DNA from: Theropithecus gelada
Lineage: Eukaryota > Chordata > Mammalia > Primates > Cercopithecidae
Direction of reading: 5' to 3'
DNA length: 64,000 nt
Assembly: GCF_003255815.1 (NCBI RefSeq)
Contig: NC_037668.1
Coordinates: 87,837,783-87,901,782 of the forward strand
Made by a program: the position numbers and the translations under genes. Positions 22,318 through 33,115 of the stretch are shown piece after piece. Each line of letters opens with the position of its first letter. Position 1 is the first letter of the stretch. The notes below the pieces were generated by a model. The model saw nothing but the letters and a program-made list of their open reading frames with translations, made no database searches and was not told the origin of the DNA.

Positions 22318-22377
22318 TTCATGGTTTCATGGCCTTGCTTCCTGGTTTCATGGCCTGCTTCCTGGTTTCATGGCCTT
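22318..22377 (+). repeat. Short tandem repeat, about 20-base unit, three copies
   Basis: GGTTTCATGGCCTTGCTTCCT, then GGTTTCATGGCCTGCTTCCT, then GGTTTCATGGCC. The first two units differ by one base in length. Confidence 0.9.
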
Positions 22378-22394
22378 ATGTAGTCTCCTTCATC

Positions 22395-22860
22395 CCCTCA
22401 ACATTTAATTAAGATTGGTCTATGTGACCAGTAGAATACTGTGGAAGTGATGGTACATTACTTCTGAGATTAGGTTATAGAAGATATTGCAGCTTCCAAT
22501 TGGATTGTGTAGAATCAATCTCTCTCCATCACTCATTTTGTGGGAAGCCAGCCATATCATGCACACCCCTAGAGAGAAGCCCACATGAGAAAAGATGAGA
22601 CCTGTGGACACAACCAGGAGGCCTCTATCAATAGCCACATGAGTGAGCTTAGAAGTAGATCCTCTAGTTCTGATCAAGCTTTCAGATGACTGCATCCCTG
22701 GGTGAAATCTGGGGTGAAATTTTACAAGACTTTGAACCAAAATCTCCCATCTAAGCCACTCCTAGATTTCTTTCCCTGAGAAACAGTAGCAGGTAATATG
22801 TGTTTATTGATTCTAGTGACTAAGTTTTAGGGCAATTTGTTATGCACCAAAAGATAACAA
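22395..22860 (+). repeat. Ancient LTR-like repeat, unassigned
   Basis: It contains CCAGTAGAATACTGTGGAAG, GCCACATGAGTGAGCTTAG and the end GTGACTAAGTTTTAGGGCA, typical of an old mammalian LTR-like family I cannot name. Confidence 0.5.
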
Positions 22861-22864
22861 AACC

Positions 22865-25045
22865 AGATTTATTTTATTTTGTTTTTGATTTTTACAAATT
22901 GATTTTCTTAACATATAATTTTACTTTATAATTCTGTAGTGTAAAAAATTTATGTGGTTGCAAAGCAAAACAAGACATTCAGAGAAGTATGCTTTCTATT
23001 TTTTTATGCCTTCATCATGTTCCACCTATCCCCAAGAGATAACCACTTTTTAAAAATGTTCTTAATTAATTCCTTCATTTTAAAAAACATAAAGGATATG
23101 TACATGATAGATATATAGATAGATAGATACCTGGTAGAATAATCTATATATTTTTTCTACCTCACTTTTATTCAATTAATAATGTATCTTGTTACATTAC
23201 TCCACATAGTAATATATAATAATATTCATATATATACAAATTCTATATTTCTTTTTACAATTTCATAGTACTCCATGTATGGATGTACCTTAGTTTATTC
23301 AAACAGTCCATTATCTATGGAAATTTAGGTTGTTTATAATTTTTTGGTATAACAGGTAATGTTGCAATGTATATCTTCTGTATAAATCTTTTAATATTAT
23401 ATTTTTCAAGTACATCTTTGGGATAGATTTCTCAAAGTGAGATTTTCTTATAAAAAATGTAGATGTAGTTCTGCTAATTATTATCAATTTTTCTTCCAAA
23501 ACAGTTTTTCCATTTAAAATTTTTTCTATCATTGTAGCAGTGTATCTGTTTCCCCATAGCCTTCCAACAAAGTATATTATCAATATTATGGATTTTGCCA
23601 AATTATGTTATCAATTTCCTGGATTTTGCTAATGAGAAATTATATCTCAGGTAGAATTAATTTGCATTCTACTTATTAAAAGCAAGTCCACATCTTTTCA
23701 TATATTTAAGGAACACTTACATTTGGTTTACTGTGAAATGCCTGTTCATATATTTTGCCCATTTTTCTAATAGTTTACTGCCCTTTTTCTTCTCTATTTT
23801 AAGTAGAATATTCTATAGATGAGAGATATATTTGTTAATAATGCAAGTTGTAGATTTTCCTCCTACTTTGTCAGGTGTTTATGTGCTTTGCTTACGGGGG
23901 TTCTGGCCATATGGTGAAAATAATCACTCCTTCGGTGAAAAGGATCACTGTATTTCTCATTGTATCTGCAACTTGAGTCCTACTTAAGAAAGTTTCCCCT
24001 TATCCCATATGATAGAGGAAATCACTCAAGTTTACTTGTACTATTTGTATATTTTTATTTCTTTACACTTAAACCTTTGATGTATTTGGAATATATCCTG
24101 ATATACATCCTATATATGTACAGTATATGATGAATATACCCAACTCAAAACTTCTCTAAAGCTGTCCAATAATGTGTCACTGATTAAAATGTCCATCTGT
24201 TTCTTATTAATTTTCAATGTCACCTTTATCATATACAAAATAACAATATGCCAGTGGGTTTATTTCTGAATTTTTCTTTTCAATTTCATTGGTCTTTCAT
24301 GTATTCATGTGCCAAAACCACATGATTTTAAATATAGAGACTTTTTGTTTTAACATCTGCTAATGATATCTTACCCACTCCTCATAGTGCTGCTCTCCTT
24401 TTCAGGGTTTTCCTGACTATTCATGCTTATTTGTTATTCCAAATTAACTTGCTGATCAATTTGGCTAGTTGTAAAACAAAACAAAATAAAAACCTAATAG
24501 TATTTTGTTTTGTTGAAATCCCAACAAATTTATAAATTACCCTAGGGAGGATTGACTTTTGATGATGTTAACATTTTATGTACAAGAAAACAGCATACCT
24601 TTCCATTTGTTAAAATTACTCTTATGTCTTTCAGGAGTGCTTTATATTTTGTTCTCATACAGGTTTGGACATTTCTTGTTAAGTTTATGCTGTGACATTT
24701 AATTAATTTATTTAGTTAATTTACTTCTACATTTATTTACTATTGTAAATGGTGCCTTTTCTTCCATTTTATCTTCTAACTCATTTTTGTTCACACATAT
24801 GAAGATCATTGATTTGTGTTATTGATGTTATAACTCTAGTTTGCCAAATTATCTTGATTGTTTTAGTAGTTTTTTCATTAAGTGTCGAGATTTTAGAGGT
24901 ACAATCTTATACCCCGAAAATAGTTTTACCTCTTCCTTTCTAAATAATATGCCTATACTTTCTTTCTCTTATTTAATTGCATTGGCAAATACCTCCAGCA
25001 TAATATTAAAAGCCAGTGGAGACAGTGAGCACTATTAACTTCTTC
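22865..25045 (-). repeat. Old L1M LINE, ORF2 3' part and 3' untranslated region
   Basis: Reverse-complement L1 phrases appear in order: GTACTCCATGTATGGATGTA, TTAGGTTGTTTATAATTTTT, TTCATATATTTTGCCCATTT and, further right, AGCATAATATTAAAAGCCAG. Numerous stops and gaps show it is inactive. Confidence 0.75.
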
Positions 25046-25084
25046 CAAACTGAAATGAGAAAGTCTCTAGTGTTTTCCCATTAA

Positions 25085-25610
25085 ATTAGATGTTGGCTTT
25101 GAGCCAATATACAGAGAAAGACATTTGCAAACAAAAATGAACAAGCAACAATTCTTACTCTCAGTGGTCTTATAGACTTGTGGAAGGAGACAGATAAGGA
25201 AACAGTTTATTTTAATAGTATGGCAACATCTAATGTAAAAGTATGCACAGATTCACTTGGGAATACATTAGGAAAGGCATTTACCTCAGTCTTGGAAATC
25301 AGACCATAATGCTTCTTGATAGAGCTGCTATCTAAGTTGAGACACTTATATGATTAGAAGTTAATGAAATAAAGATGGAGGGAAGAGAATTTTGCCCATA
25401 AAGAATAGCTTGGGCAAAGGATTTGAGGTGAAAGGGAACAGAACTCTATTTATGGAATAGAATTTCAGTTAATGAGATGTGGGGATGAAAGTGAAATAGA
25501 TAAAAGACAGAGTTGAGCTAGAATGCTGAGTCAAGGAGTTTAAATTTTATACCAGGGAAATTGGGATTTAACAAGGGAATTTAAGTGTTTTAAACAGAGG
25601 GTATATCTGA
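25085..25610 (-). repeat. L2
   Basis: GGTCTTATAGACTTGTGGAA and AGCTTGGGCAAAGGATTTGA match the reverse complement of the L2 3' half. Confidence 0.5.
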
Positions 25611-25614
25611 TCAA

Positions 25615-26020
25615 GTGGTTCCTCCTAAAAGAGATAACATATATATCCCTGCCCCATTCATGTTGTGCTTGGCCATGTGGTTTGCTTTGGCTAATGGGAT
25701 GTTAGTGGATATGACACAAGCAAAAAGCAAAGACTTAAAATGTACTTGTGTAATTGAGTTTGTTGTCCTAAAATGTTTCCATCACTATGAGAAGGACATG
25801 CTCTGAGGAGCTCACTGGATTCAGAACAAGAAAGCATAGAGCAGACCTGAATCAAATCCAGTTTAGAGCCAAGCCCAGCCCAACCCAACTGAGATAAATA
25901 AAAGCTGCCTAAGCTCATATCTGTAGATGTGAGCATAAATGATTATTGTTATAAACCACTCAGTTGTGGTGTGATTTGTTATGCAGCAGTATTTATCACA
26001 ATAGCTGACCAATACAATGA
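25615..26020 (+). repeat. Ancient LTR-like repeat, unassigned
   Basis: TTTGCTTTGGCTAATGGGAT, GAGCAGACCTGAATCAAATC and GTTATAAACCACTCAGTTGT resemble the family at 12610-12934 and 22395-22860. Confidence 0.45.
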
Positions 26021-26330
26021 GAGACCTTTAAAACAGAAAAGTCAATTTGAAGATAATTAAAATCTCCCTGGTGAGACAAAATGGTGGTCTGATTATGGTG
26101 ATGACAAAGGAAATAAAAGAAAGAGAAGGTTTTGAGAGACACGAAGGAGGTAGAATTTAAAAGACTCTGTGATTGGTTGGATATCAGGGTTAGGGAGAGA
26201 GACGAGGAAAGTATGTTCAGGTTTCTTGCTGGTGCAATTGAGAGAGGAGTGAGACCATTCTGTGAGACACAGACCACCAGAAGTACAAGATCAAAGGCTC
26301 TGCTTTGAACTTGCTGAATCTGAGCTGCAA
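26021..26330 (-). repeat. L2-like LINE remnant
   Basis: CTGTGATTGGTTGGATATCA and TTCAGGTTTCTTGCTGGTG resemble reverse-complement L2 internal sequence. Weak. Confidence 0.35.
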
Positions 26331-26344
26331 ATGCACAGCCAAGC

Positions 26345-26465
26345 AGAAATGTCCTTGACATCTGTCTATTCATCTATAAAATAAAGATAACATCATGTGC
26401 ATTTACCTACCTTGCAGGGCTATTGTGGAGAATGAACAAGGGAAAACACACAAAAGAGCTTTGAA
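26345..26465 (+). repeat. MIR 3' half
   Basis: CATCTATAAAATAAAGATAA followed by CTACCTTGCAGGGCTATTG follows MIR. Confidence 0.65.
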
Positions 26466-26699
26466 AAGAAACCTTCCCAATCAACTGTGATAATTATTAA
26501 AATTAAAGCACTAACACTTTCATTTTCATGCTGCCAGATGCAAAAAGCACACTGCAATTTTATTTTTGAAACTGTGCTACTGAGTTTGTTGCCAGTCACA
26601 CATTCTTTTTTATTCTTCTGAGAGAAGGCAGAGCCGATAATTCTGAGAAATGATATAAACAATATGTATTTTTTTCAAAAATGTATCCGTATAAAGCAG

Positions 26700-26880
26700 A
26701 ATTTAGAGGCAAAAAGATCCTAGGACTAGGGGTCAGAAGAGCCAAGCTCTTTTCTTGTGAGACCTTGGAGCATTTAAGCTCTCTGGTCCTCTCATTCTTC
26801 CTTTGTGAAAGGAAGGTTTGCACTTGTTTATTTCTAAGATATCTCACTGTTCTTATATATACAAAATGAGGGATTCTCTT
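26700..26880 (+). repeat. MIR-like
   Basis: GTGAGACCTTGGAGCATTTA followed by a CTTTGTGAAAGG block follows MIR or MIR3 order weakly. Confidence 0.4.
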
Positions 26881-26929
26881 AACATCTTCAGTTTTACTTA
26901 CTTCCTACCAATGAGACTCTTTGAACTTA

Positions 26930-27370
26930 CTCTGTGATTTGGAAAAGAGTTTCACACTTGCTCGTCCTCACGCATGTTAGCTCAGTCTTTATCAGCAACT
27001 TCTCTTTTGGAGCAAATTCAGCTGGTCCAGATTGCCTGTTACGTCCCAGGCAGGAAAGCTTATTTTCATCTATGTGTGAGTGATAAGGATCTAGAAGGAG
27101 TTCTGATTGGTGTGCTTTTGTAACTGCGGCAGGATTCCATTTACCACTTAGTCAAGCTGGTAATGAGGGTCTCTGTACCAGGCAACTGTGGCTGCCATCT
27201 GGCAGGCCAGCACCACACGCCCGCCCGGCAGACAGAACCAATTAGTCGGTCCCCACACCTCCCACAAGGCCTTCCTTGTTTGGTGGCTGGGTGTTAGCCC
27301 CCGCTGAGCCTCCCACCAGAAACCCTGTTGAGTTCTGGGATGGGAGGGGCAAATTTTCTCCCTGTACTAC
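26930..27370. other. Repeat-free, GC-richer intronic block (possible regulatory element)
   Basis: No repeat family is recognisable over about 440 bases, and the part 27170-27330 is clearly richer in G and C than its surroundings. It includes GTACCAGGCAAC at 27175-27186, which resembles an RFX half-site pair. Function is inferred only from being unlike the flanking repeats. Confidence 0.35.
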
Positions 27371-27604
27371 AGAGCTAGCAAACAATCCAGATCATGGAGG
27401 TTAAGAACAGCTTACCTAATGAACATACTACCTATGGTAATGGCAAATGCAGAGTCCATGGCAGGAATGAGCAGCTTGAAGTATTAGGAGGAGTGTCAAG
27501 AAACAGATGTCTATATATGAGAGAAAAACTAAAATGGCTTAAGTGCCCATAAGGCGTTTGTTAAGTGAACTGTGTTGTGTTTCTATAAAGGAATGTATAC
27601 AGTT

Positions 27605-27835
27605 TGGTGACTAAGGACCTAGAACCTGGGCTTGAATTGTGGGTCTGCCACTTCTCAGTTCTATGACTTTAGCAAGGCACTTGACCTCTCTGTGTCTCAG
27701 CTCCCTTAACCATGAACTAAAGATAATAAGAGTTCCTACCTCACTGGGTGCTTGGGAATAATAAATTAGTTAATATCTGTAAAGAGCTCAGAATACTGCC
27801 TGGCACATAGTAAATGCTATCCATCTAGTGTTAGT
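27605..27835 (+). repeat. MIR, near full length
   Basis: GTGGGTCTGCCACTTCTCAG, CACTTGACCTCTCTGTGTCT and TACTGCCTGGCACATAGTAA are all present in order. This is the best MIR in the window. Confidence 0.9.
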
Positions 27836-28149
27836 TCTGAGTACAACTCTCACAGAACCATTAAAGATGATGCATAGAATGATTTTTTTCATGCCAAGGG
27901 GAGAATTTTTGATATGAAGTGAATCAAGCAGGATAATAAAGAGTATATATAATGACTCCCGTTCTATATCTCTATGCATGAAGGAAAAAAGAGGAAGAAA
28001 GGAAAAGAAAACCACTAGTTTACTTTAGTTGATATTTTTCTTCTTATTTATATTCTCCTTCTGTTTTTCAAAAATTGCTACATGATTATGCTATGATTTA
28101 TAATTAGAAAGATCAATAAAAATTTAAGTAAAGAAAAAAAGAAAACCTA

Positions 28150-28310
28150 GATAAACATCTTATCTGCACACTTATGAGTCACTTTATCCTTTCTGAGTGT
28201 TGGTTTTATCATCTATGCCATGGTGATAGAAATAACAATGGCATCTACCTCACAGGGTTAATTTCAAAGAGTAAATAATAAAATTCACCTGGAAGCATCA
28301 GTCAATAATA
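28150..28310 (+). repeat. MIR
   Basis: TGAGTCACTTTATCCTTTCT and CATCTACCTCACAGGGTTAA follow MIR order. Confidence 0.65.
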
Positions 28311-29522
28311 AAGTCTTTTATAACCATAATATTATTACCAAGGCCATTCTTTGGGAGCAAAAACAACAAATACATTAATGCCAGATTCTAAATTAGGTTA
28401 AAAAATTCAGAGGTCTTTGATAATTCAAATGGATTATATCACCTCTGCAGATTCACTATCTTTTGCTGTAACCAAGGCCTAAATTCAAGGACTCAGCCAA
28501 ACTGGAGACTAAGAGGCTTGAGTGATGGCTCAATCTGTGTCACTCATGTTTTTGGAAGGTCACTTTCATTTCTGGTCTTCTGTGTTCAACTAGACCTTGC
28601 AGAGTATAGCCTGAGGTCCATAGATAGGCTGTTAACCACTCCAAAATTTGATCCTTTGCATGGTTCTTATGAGCAGAAGATCCCAAATCCATAGGCATTC
28701 ATTTTCTCATATGACTAAAGACTAGCTGGTAGCTCAGTGATTTAGAAAGGGCTATTAAAATTACAAACTAAAAATAGTTATGTTAGAGTGTACTGCAAAC
28801 TCTAATTCAGTATTTTACTAAAATATCTGGCTGTCACTTAATGCTTGGCAGCATTGCAAAACTCCTACTCTATGTATCTGTTTAATTGCAATTTCAGCAA
28901 TTTTGGAAATGGTACTTTGTTATCAATGAATCATTAGTTTTGTCTTGATTTAGATCCAGTTTTCAATTGCTGCTTTACTTGCTTTTTAATTACAAATTAC
29001 TAATCATATAGATTCATCACCATCAAGTTAGTTTGTTATGAATTGTTTGGTTGATTGTTAACAGAGTGCAGTGATATATATTTCTATCAACAGAGTTTGG
29101 GGCCTATAATTTTTTTTGTAATTAGACATGGTTGCATTGGAATTTTAAAATAAATTATCTCTTTTTGTAATGTAAAAGCAGACAGACTCTTACCCTCCAA
29201 CATGCCCCAACTTTGCATGTATAGTAACAATACTGAGTATCGCTGAGCTAACCACAGGCCGAATAGGTTAACCAACTCCATTGGTTGTCATGACCAACTT
29301 CATTGGTGATCATGACCAACTCTGTTGGTGGTCAGCAAAGATACAATATACAAAATGACCTTGAAATTCATTTTCAGATTGAAAAAAATTGATTCCTATT
29401 TCTATCTCGTGCAAAATATATTAATGAACATTTGCACAGTGTGTTTTTGTGTGAACCTATGTTTTTATCTGTATTTTCTTAATAAATTATCAAGATAAAC
29501 TTGGGTATTTTTTGTTACTCAC
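28311..29522. other. C1orf87: Intron 3 next to exon 3, largely unassigned
   Basis: No repeat is named here apart from the short tandem repeat at 29271-29335. Confidence 0.5.
29271..29335 (+). repeat. Short tandem repeat, about 23-base unit, three copies
   Basis: Units of the form CCAACTCCATTGGTTGTCATGA repeat three times with a few substitutions. Confidence 0.88.
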
Positions 29523-29757
29523 TTTGTCATCCAGGAATCTGCTACTGTGTGCCCCTGTTAGTAGTTTCTGGTTGTTTTCTGATTTCTGGTTGTTCTCTGG
29601 GTGCTTGTTCTCTTTCACATCATCTGGATTATAATTGGTTTGCTGATCAGTGAAGTTAATGGGAGCTGGGGGATCTCTGCTCATCTGCCTTGCATTATCA
29701 GTCATTGGTTTCTGGCGCGTTGTTTGGGTTTCTGTTTTCAAATTCTCATTCTCCTTG
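29523..29757 (-). CDS. C1orf87: C1orf87 exon 3 (residues 36-114)
   Basis: The exon begins after TTCTTCACAG (exon start 29757) and ends at GACAAA before GTGAGT (donor 29522-29521). It is 235 bases and, with the two bases from exon 2, gives exactly 79 codons ending in phase 0. The encoded segment is hydrophilic and likely disordered, rich in Asn, Gln, Lys and Thr, with the recognisable runs QKPMTDNARQMSRDPP and INFTDQQTNYNPDDVK. It contains an internal tandem repeat, ENNQKS followed by ENNQK, built from two near-identical 18-base units. No domain is apparent. A donor one codon earlier or later is possible but the neighbouring exon phase supports this one. Confidence 0.9.
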
Positions 29758-30305
29758 CTGTGAAGAAAGAATTTTATACTTTGTTACTCACAGGCAGACT
29801 CCTCATATGCAAGGCTGGCATAAGAACAGAAGGTGTGTTTGGTGTTGTAAACGGTGGTAACTCAGCACAGTGGAATGTGGAAGCATAAACATTGATTATT
29901 TGTCTATGCATAACTGACCATAGAGAGAACATTTTATTAATATTACCTTTGCAGGCTTTATCTGTTTCCTTACCCTCTTCCTCATACTCATAATCTATCC
30001 ATCTGCTCCCAAACCCTTACTGTAAGCAATGACCAGTATGAAAAATGAACCCTAAAGGTTATCACATTTCTTACTTGTAAATGTAACAGGTATTTTCAGC
30101 CTTAGAAAAGAAAGTCAAAACAGTTTGTCAGCTCCAGTTCTGCTCTATGCCTCTCCCCTTGAGACTTCCTTTTCTCCTGGGAGCCTTTCATTTAAGTTTA
30201 ATATTAAACAGAGAAAAGAAAGAAAAAAAATCTGTAGGATGATTCAAGGAGATTCAAATAACAACCAAAATTAAAAGTTCAACCTTGTTTAATAACTAAA
30301 AAGTC
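29758..30305. other. C1orf87: Intron 2 upstream of exon 3, unassigned
   Basis: Apart from the exon 3 acceptor at its left edge I recognise nothing. Confidence 0.5.
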
Positions 30306-30580
30306 CTCACGCCTGTAATCCCAGCATTTTGGGAGGCCAAGGGAGGTGGATCATGAGGTCAGGAGTTCGAGACCAACCTGGCCAATATGGTGAAACCCTG
30401 TCTCTACTAAAAATACAAAAATTAGCTGGGCGTGGTGGTGCGCACCTGTAGTCCCAGCTACTTGGCAGGCTGAGGCAGAAGAATCAGTTGAACCCAGGAG
30501 GCAGAGGTTGCAGTGAGCCGAGATCACGCCACTGCACTCCAGCCTGGGTGACACGTCTCTAAAAAAATAAAAAATAAAAA
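30306..30580 (+). mobile_element. AluS, slightly 5'-truncated
   Basis: It begins at CTCACGCCTGTAATCCC, lacking about 18 bases of the 5' end. The duplications are AATAACTAAAAAGTC before and AATAACTAAAAGTC after. It is antisense to C1orf87, about 550 bases upstream of exon 3. Confidence 0.9.
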
Positions 30581-30696
30581 AATAACTAAAAGTCTTACAG
30601 ATCAAAACAGTAACAAGGTGCCATTTTAAACATAGAAGACAGATATAATTCTTACAGTGGGTGACCTGAAAAAATATATTAAGAGTCAAGAAACTG

Positions 30697-30757
30697 AACA
30701 ATTTTAAAGCATGTGTATTAAGACATTGTAGAACAATTTTAAAGCATGTGTATTAAG
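30697..30757 (+). repeat. Direct duplication, about 26-base unit
   Basis: GAACAATTTTAAAGCATGTG plus TATTAAG occurs twice, separated by nine bases (ACATTGTAG or similar). Confidence 0.92.
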
Positions 30758-30799
30758 GAGAAAAATGCAAAAAAAAAAAAAAAGAAAACTCTAAATATT

Positions 30800-31150
30800 G
30801 AGTAATAGGTGGATGCATTTACTATTTCATTCTTTGCTCATGATAGAGTATATGAAGTCATTAAAATAATTATGAATAATTTAATGATACAAGTAAATGT
30901 CCACTTATAAAAGTAAGTGAATATATGATTGTCTCAACTGTATAAAATACATGTAAATAATGTGTGTGCCTATTCAATCTACAAAACAATGTGCCGAAAG
31001 TTAACAGTATCTCTGGGTGGTAGAACTCAGGGTATTACGTTACACTCTATTACACTATATCATGTCATATTATACTTTATAGTATTATTGTTCTAAATTT
31101 TCTACATAAGAAAATACTATTTTATAATCAGAAAAAATAAGTTTCAAAGT
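30800..31150 (+). repeat. Old L1M 3' end
   Basis: GTTAACAGTATCTCTGGGTG followed by TTTTATAATCAGAAAAAAT is a typical L1M 3' end. Confidence 0.6.
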
Positions 31151-31375
31151 AGCTATGCCTTGTATCTACATGGCATTCTATAAATTCTAGCTGTTATTTA
31201 TAGATACAGTGGAAAAGATCCATTTACAAGCATATCATGTCATGTAAATACAATATTCATTGATTTAAATAATACTTGTTGAACAATACTTGTTGATTTG
31301 AATAATACCAAACCATGGGCAATAATTTGAATGTATGTGTGTATTTTTATAGTCATCCTCTTAGTGGTGGTAGCA
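31151..31375. other. C1orf87: Intron 2, AT-rich, unassigned
   Basis: It contains two close copies of AATACTTGTTGA near 31264-31306. Nothing else is recognised. Confidence 0.4.
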
Positions 31376-32230
31376 CAAGAAGAAAAGAAGGCCTAGGAAA
31401 GAACTCTGATGGATACCTACATTTAAAGAGGAAAGATGAGCCTTAAAAAGAGCTTTAAAAAATTCCCAGTAAAGTAGAAGAGAAATCAGGAGACTAGAAG
31501 GAAGACTTGGTAGAAAAGCAAGAGGATGTTTCTGGAGACAGGACAACAGTATTAAATGCTGCTGAGAAAGGAAATTTCTGAAAAGGGTCCATTGGGTTAG
31601 CCATAAGGGTGTAGTCAGGAATCTTGGTATGGGGAGTTTCAATGAGGTAATGTAGGTGGATGCTAGACTGAAGTGGATTGAAGAAAGAGGGGGGACAAGC
31701 AATGTAGACAGGAAGTATAAAGACCTCTCTGAAGAAGTTTGGCTGCAAGAAGGGAGAAAGATGGGGTGATGATTGATGTAGAATACAGGGTTTCAGATAA
31801 GACTGTTATTATCATGTTCAAAGATGTTAGGGAGTTTAACCTTATTGAAACACCAATGGTGAATTGCCAGTTGAACTGCAGAAAGGAGAGGGCATCATTG
31901 ATGATGTAAGATGAACCTTGACAAAGGGAAATGGAAGTCATTGAGAGAACAGAGGCAGAAGGGAAGCCTCAGGGTAAGATTATAGAAAAATAGGTAAGGA
32001 TATAGGCAAATTAGTACATTTGATGACAACAGGTTGATCAAATTGCTGACAGCTTGAATTTTCTCTCTGATAACAAGGTATGGTTACCTTGGGTCTCATG
32101 GGGGAAGTGATGGGGTGGAAAGTCTGAATTAAGGGCAGATGGTTTGGGGCAGCTGCTATGAAGAGTAGAAGAGGGATAATCAGAAAAATAAGACAGGTTG
32201 GCTGGGCCAACTGTGTGGCCAGTTAAGGTT
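31376..32230 (-). repeat. Ancient interspersed repeat, probably LINE, unassigned
   Basis: The phrase AAATGCTGCTGAGAAAGG and the following block TCAATGAGGTAATGTAGGTG recur in mammalian genomes as I remember it, but I cannot name the family or be sure of orientation. Confidence 0.35.
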
Positions 32231-32519
32231 AAAGACCATTGATTTTTGTGAAATCAATTTGAGAGGATGAGTGGCATTTCACCCAGTAGTCCTCGTGGAC
32301 ATGCAGAGAAGGCAGACAGTGAGGCTTACACAGAACTGGGGCTTTGCCAGACAAACACATTCAAATGATAATAGTGCAAGACAGGAGTATGAGAAGGAGA
32401 GTGTATATTTGACAAATGTTTTTTGTAATGAGAGAAGACATATATGTTCCCTGCCTTCAAGAAGTTTAAATTTCATTTGGTTGTCCAAAAATAACACAAA
32501 CAATAAAGCTAACAACTGG

Positions 32520-32755
32520 TAAAACTAGATTCTAGAAATCAGAATAGTGATTACCTTTGAGGGGAGATGTATAGCCCAGAAGAAAGCATAATGGGGTTTC
32601 TGTGATTCTGGTACTATTTTGTTTCTTGATCTGGGTGTTTGTTGCATGAGTATATCATGTTTGTGAAAATTCAGTGAGTGGTAGACTGATGATGTATACT
32701 TTTATGTAAATATAGGTATGTTGTATTTCTATAAAGTATCAAATTGGTTTAAAAT
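32520..32755 (+). repeat. Old L1M 3' end
   Basis: TGATTACCTTTGAGGGGAG, GATCTGGGTGTTTGTTGCAT and GTGAAAATTCAGTGAGTGG follow an L1M 3' end. Confidence 0.6.
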
Positions 32756-32879
32756 TTACATAAGTAATATGAAACACATCCACTTAGCATATAAATGAAT
32801 GTCAAATGAACATTATGAAGATTCAGTACTATTTGAAGTTCATAAGAAACAAAGAACTATAGTTTGCAATGGTTACAAA

Positions 32880-33115
32880 AATAATATTATTGCTGAACAT
32901 TTAATGTGACAGCCACACTATACTTATTTATATACATTAGATTATATATTTCTTAAATCAACCCTATAGTCAGGTGTTCCTATTATTCTTATTTTAGGAT
33001 GAAGAAATTAAGGCCAAGAAAGTTGATATGATTGGCCTAATTCTATTTACATGGCTTTTCAGTAGTGGAGCCAGGATTTAAACCTGTCTACTTCATTGCA
33101 CAGACTCAGATCCTA
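32880..33115 (-). repeat. MIR, near full length
   Basis: CTTATTTTAGGATGAAGAAA and GGAGCCAGGATTTAAACCTG fit reverse-complement MIR. Confidence 0.75.

Noticed and set aside
25996..26373. 125-codon minus-strand frame in intron 3
   Set aside because: It crosses L2-like and MIR sequence and has no recognisable motif.
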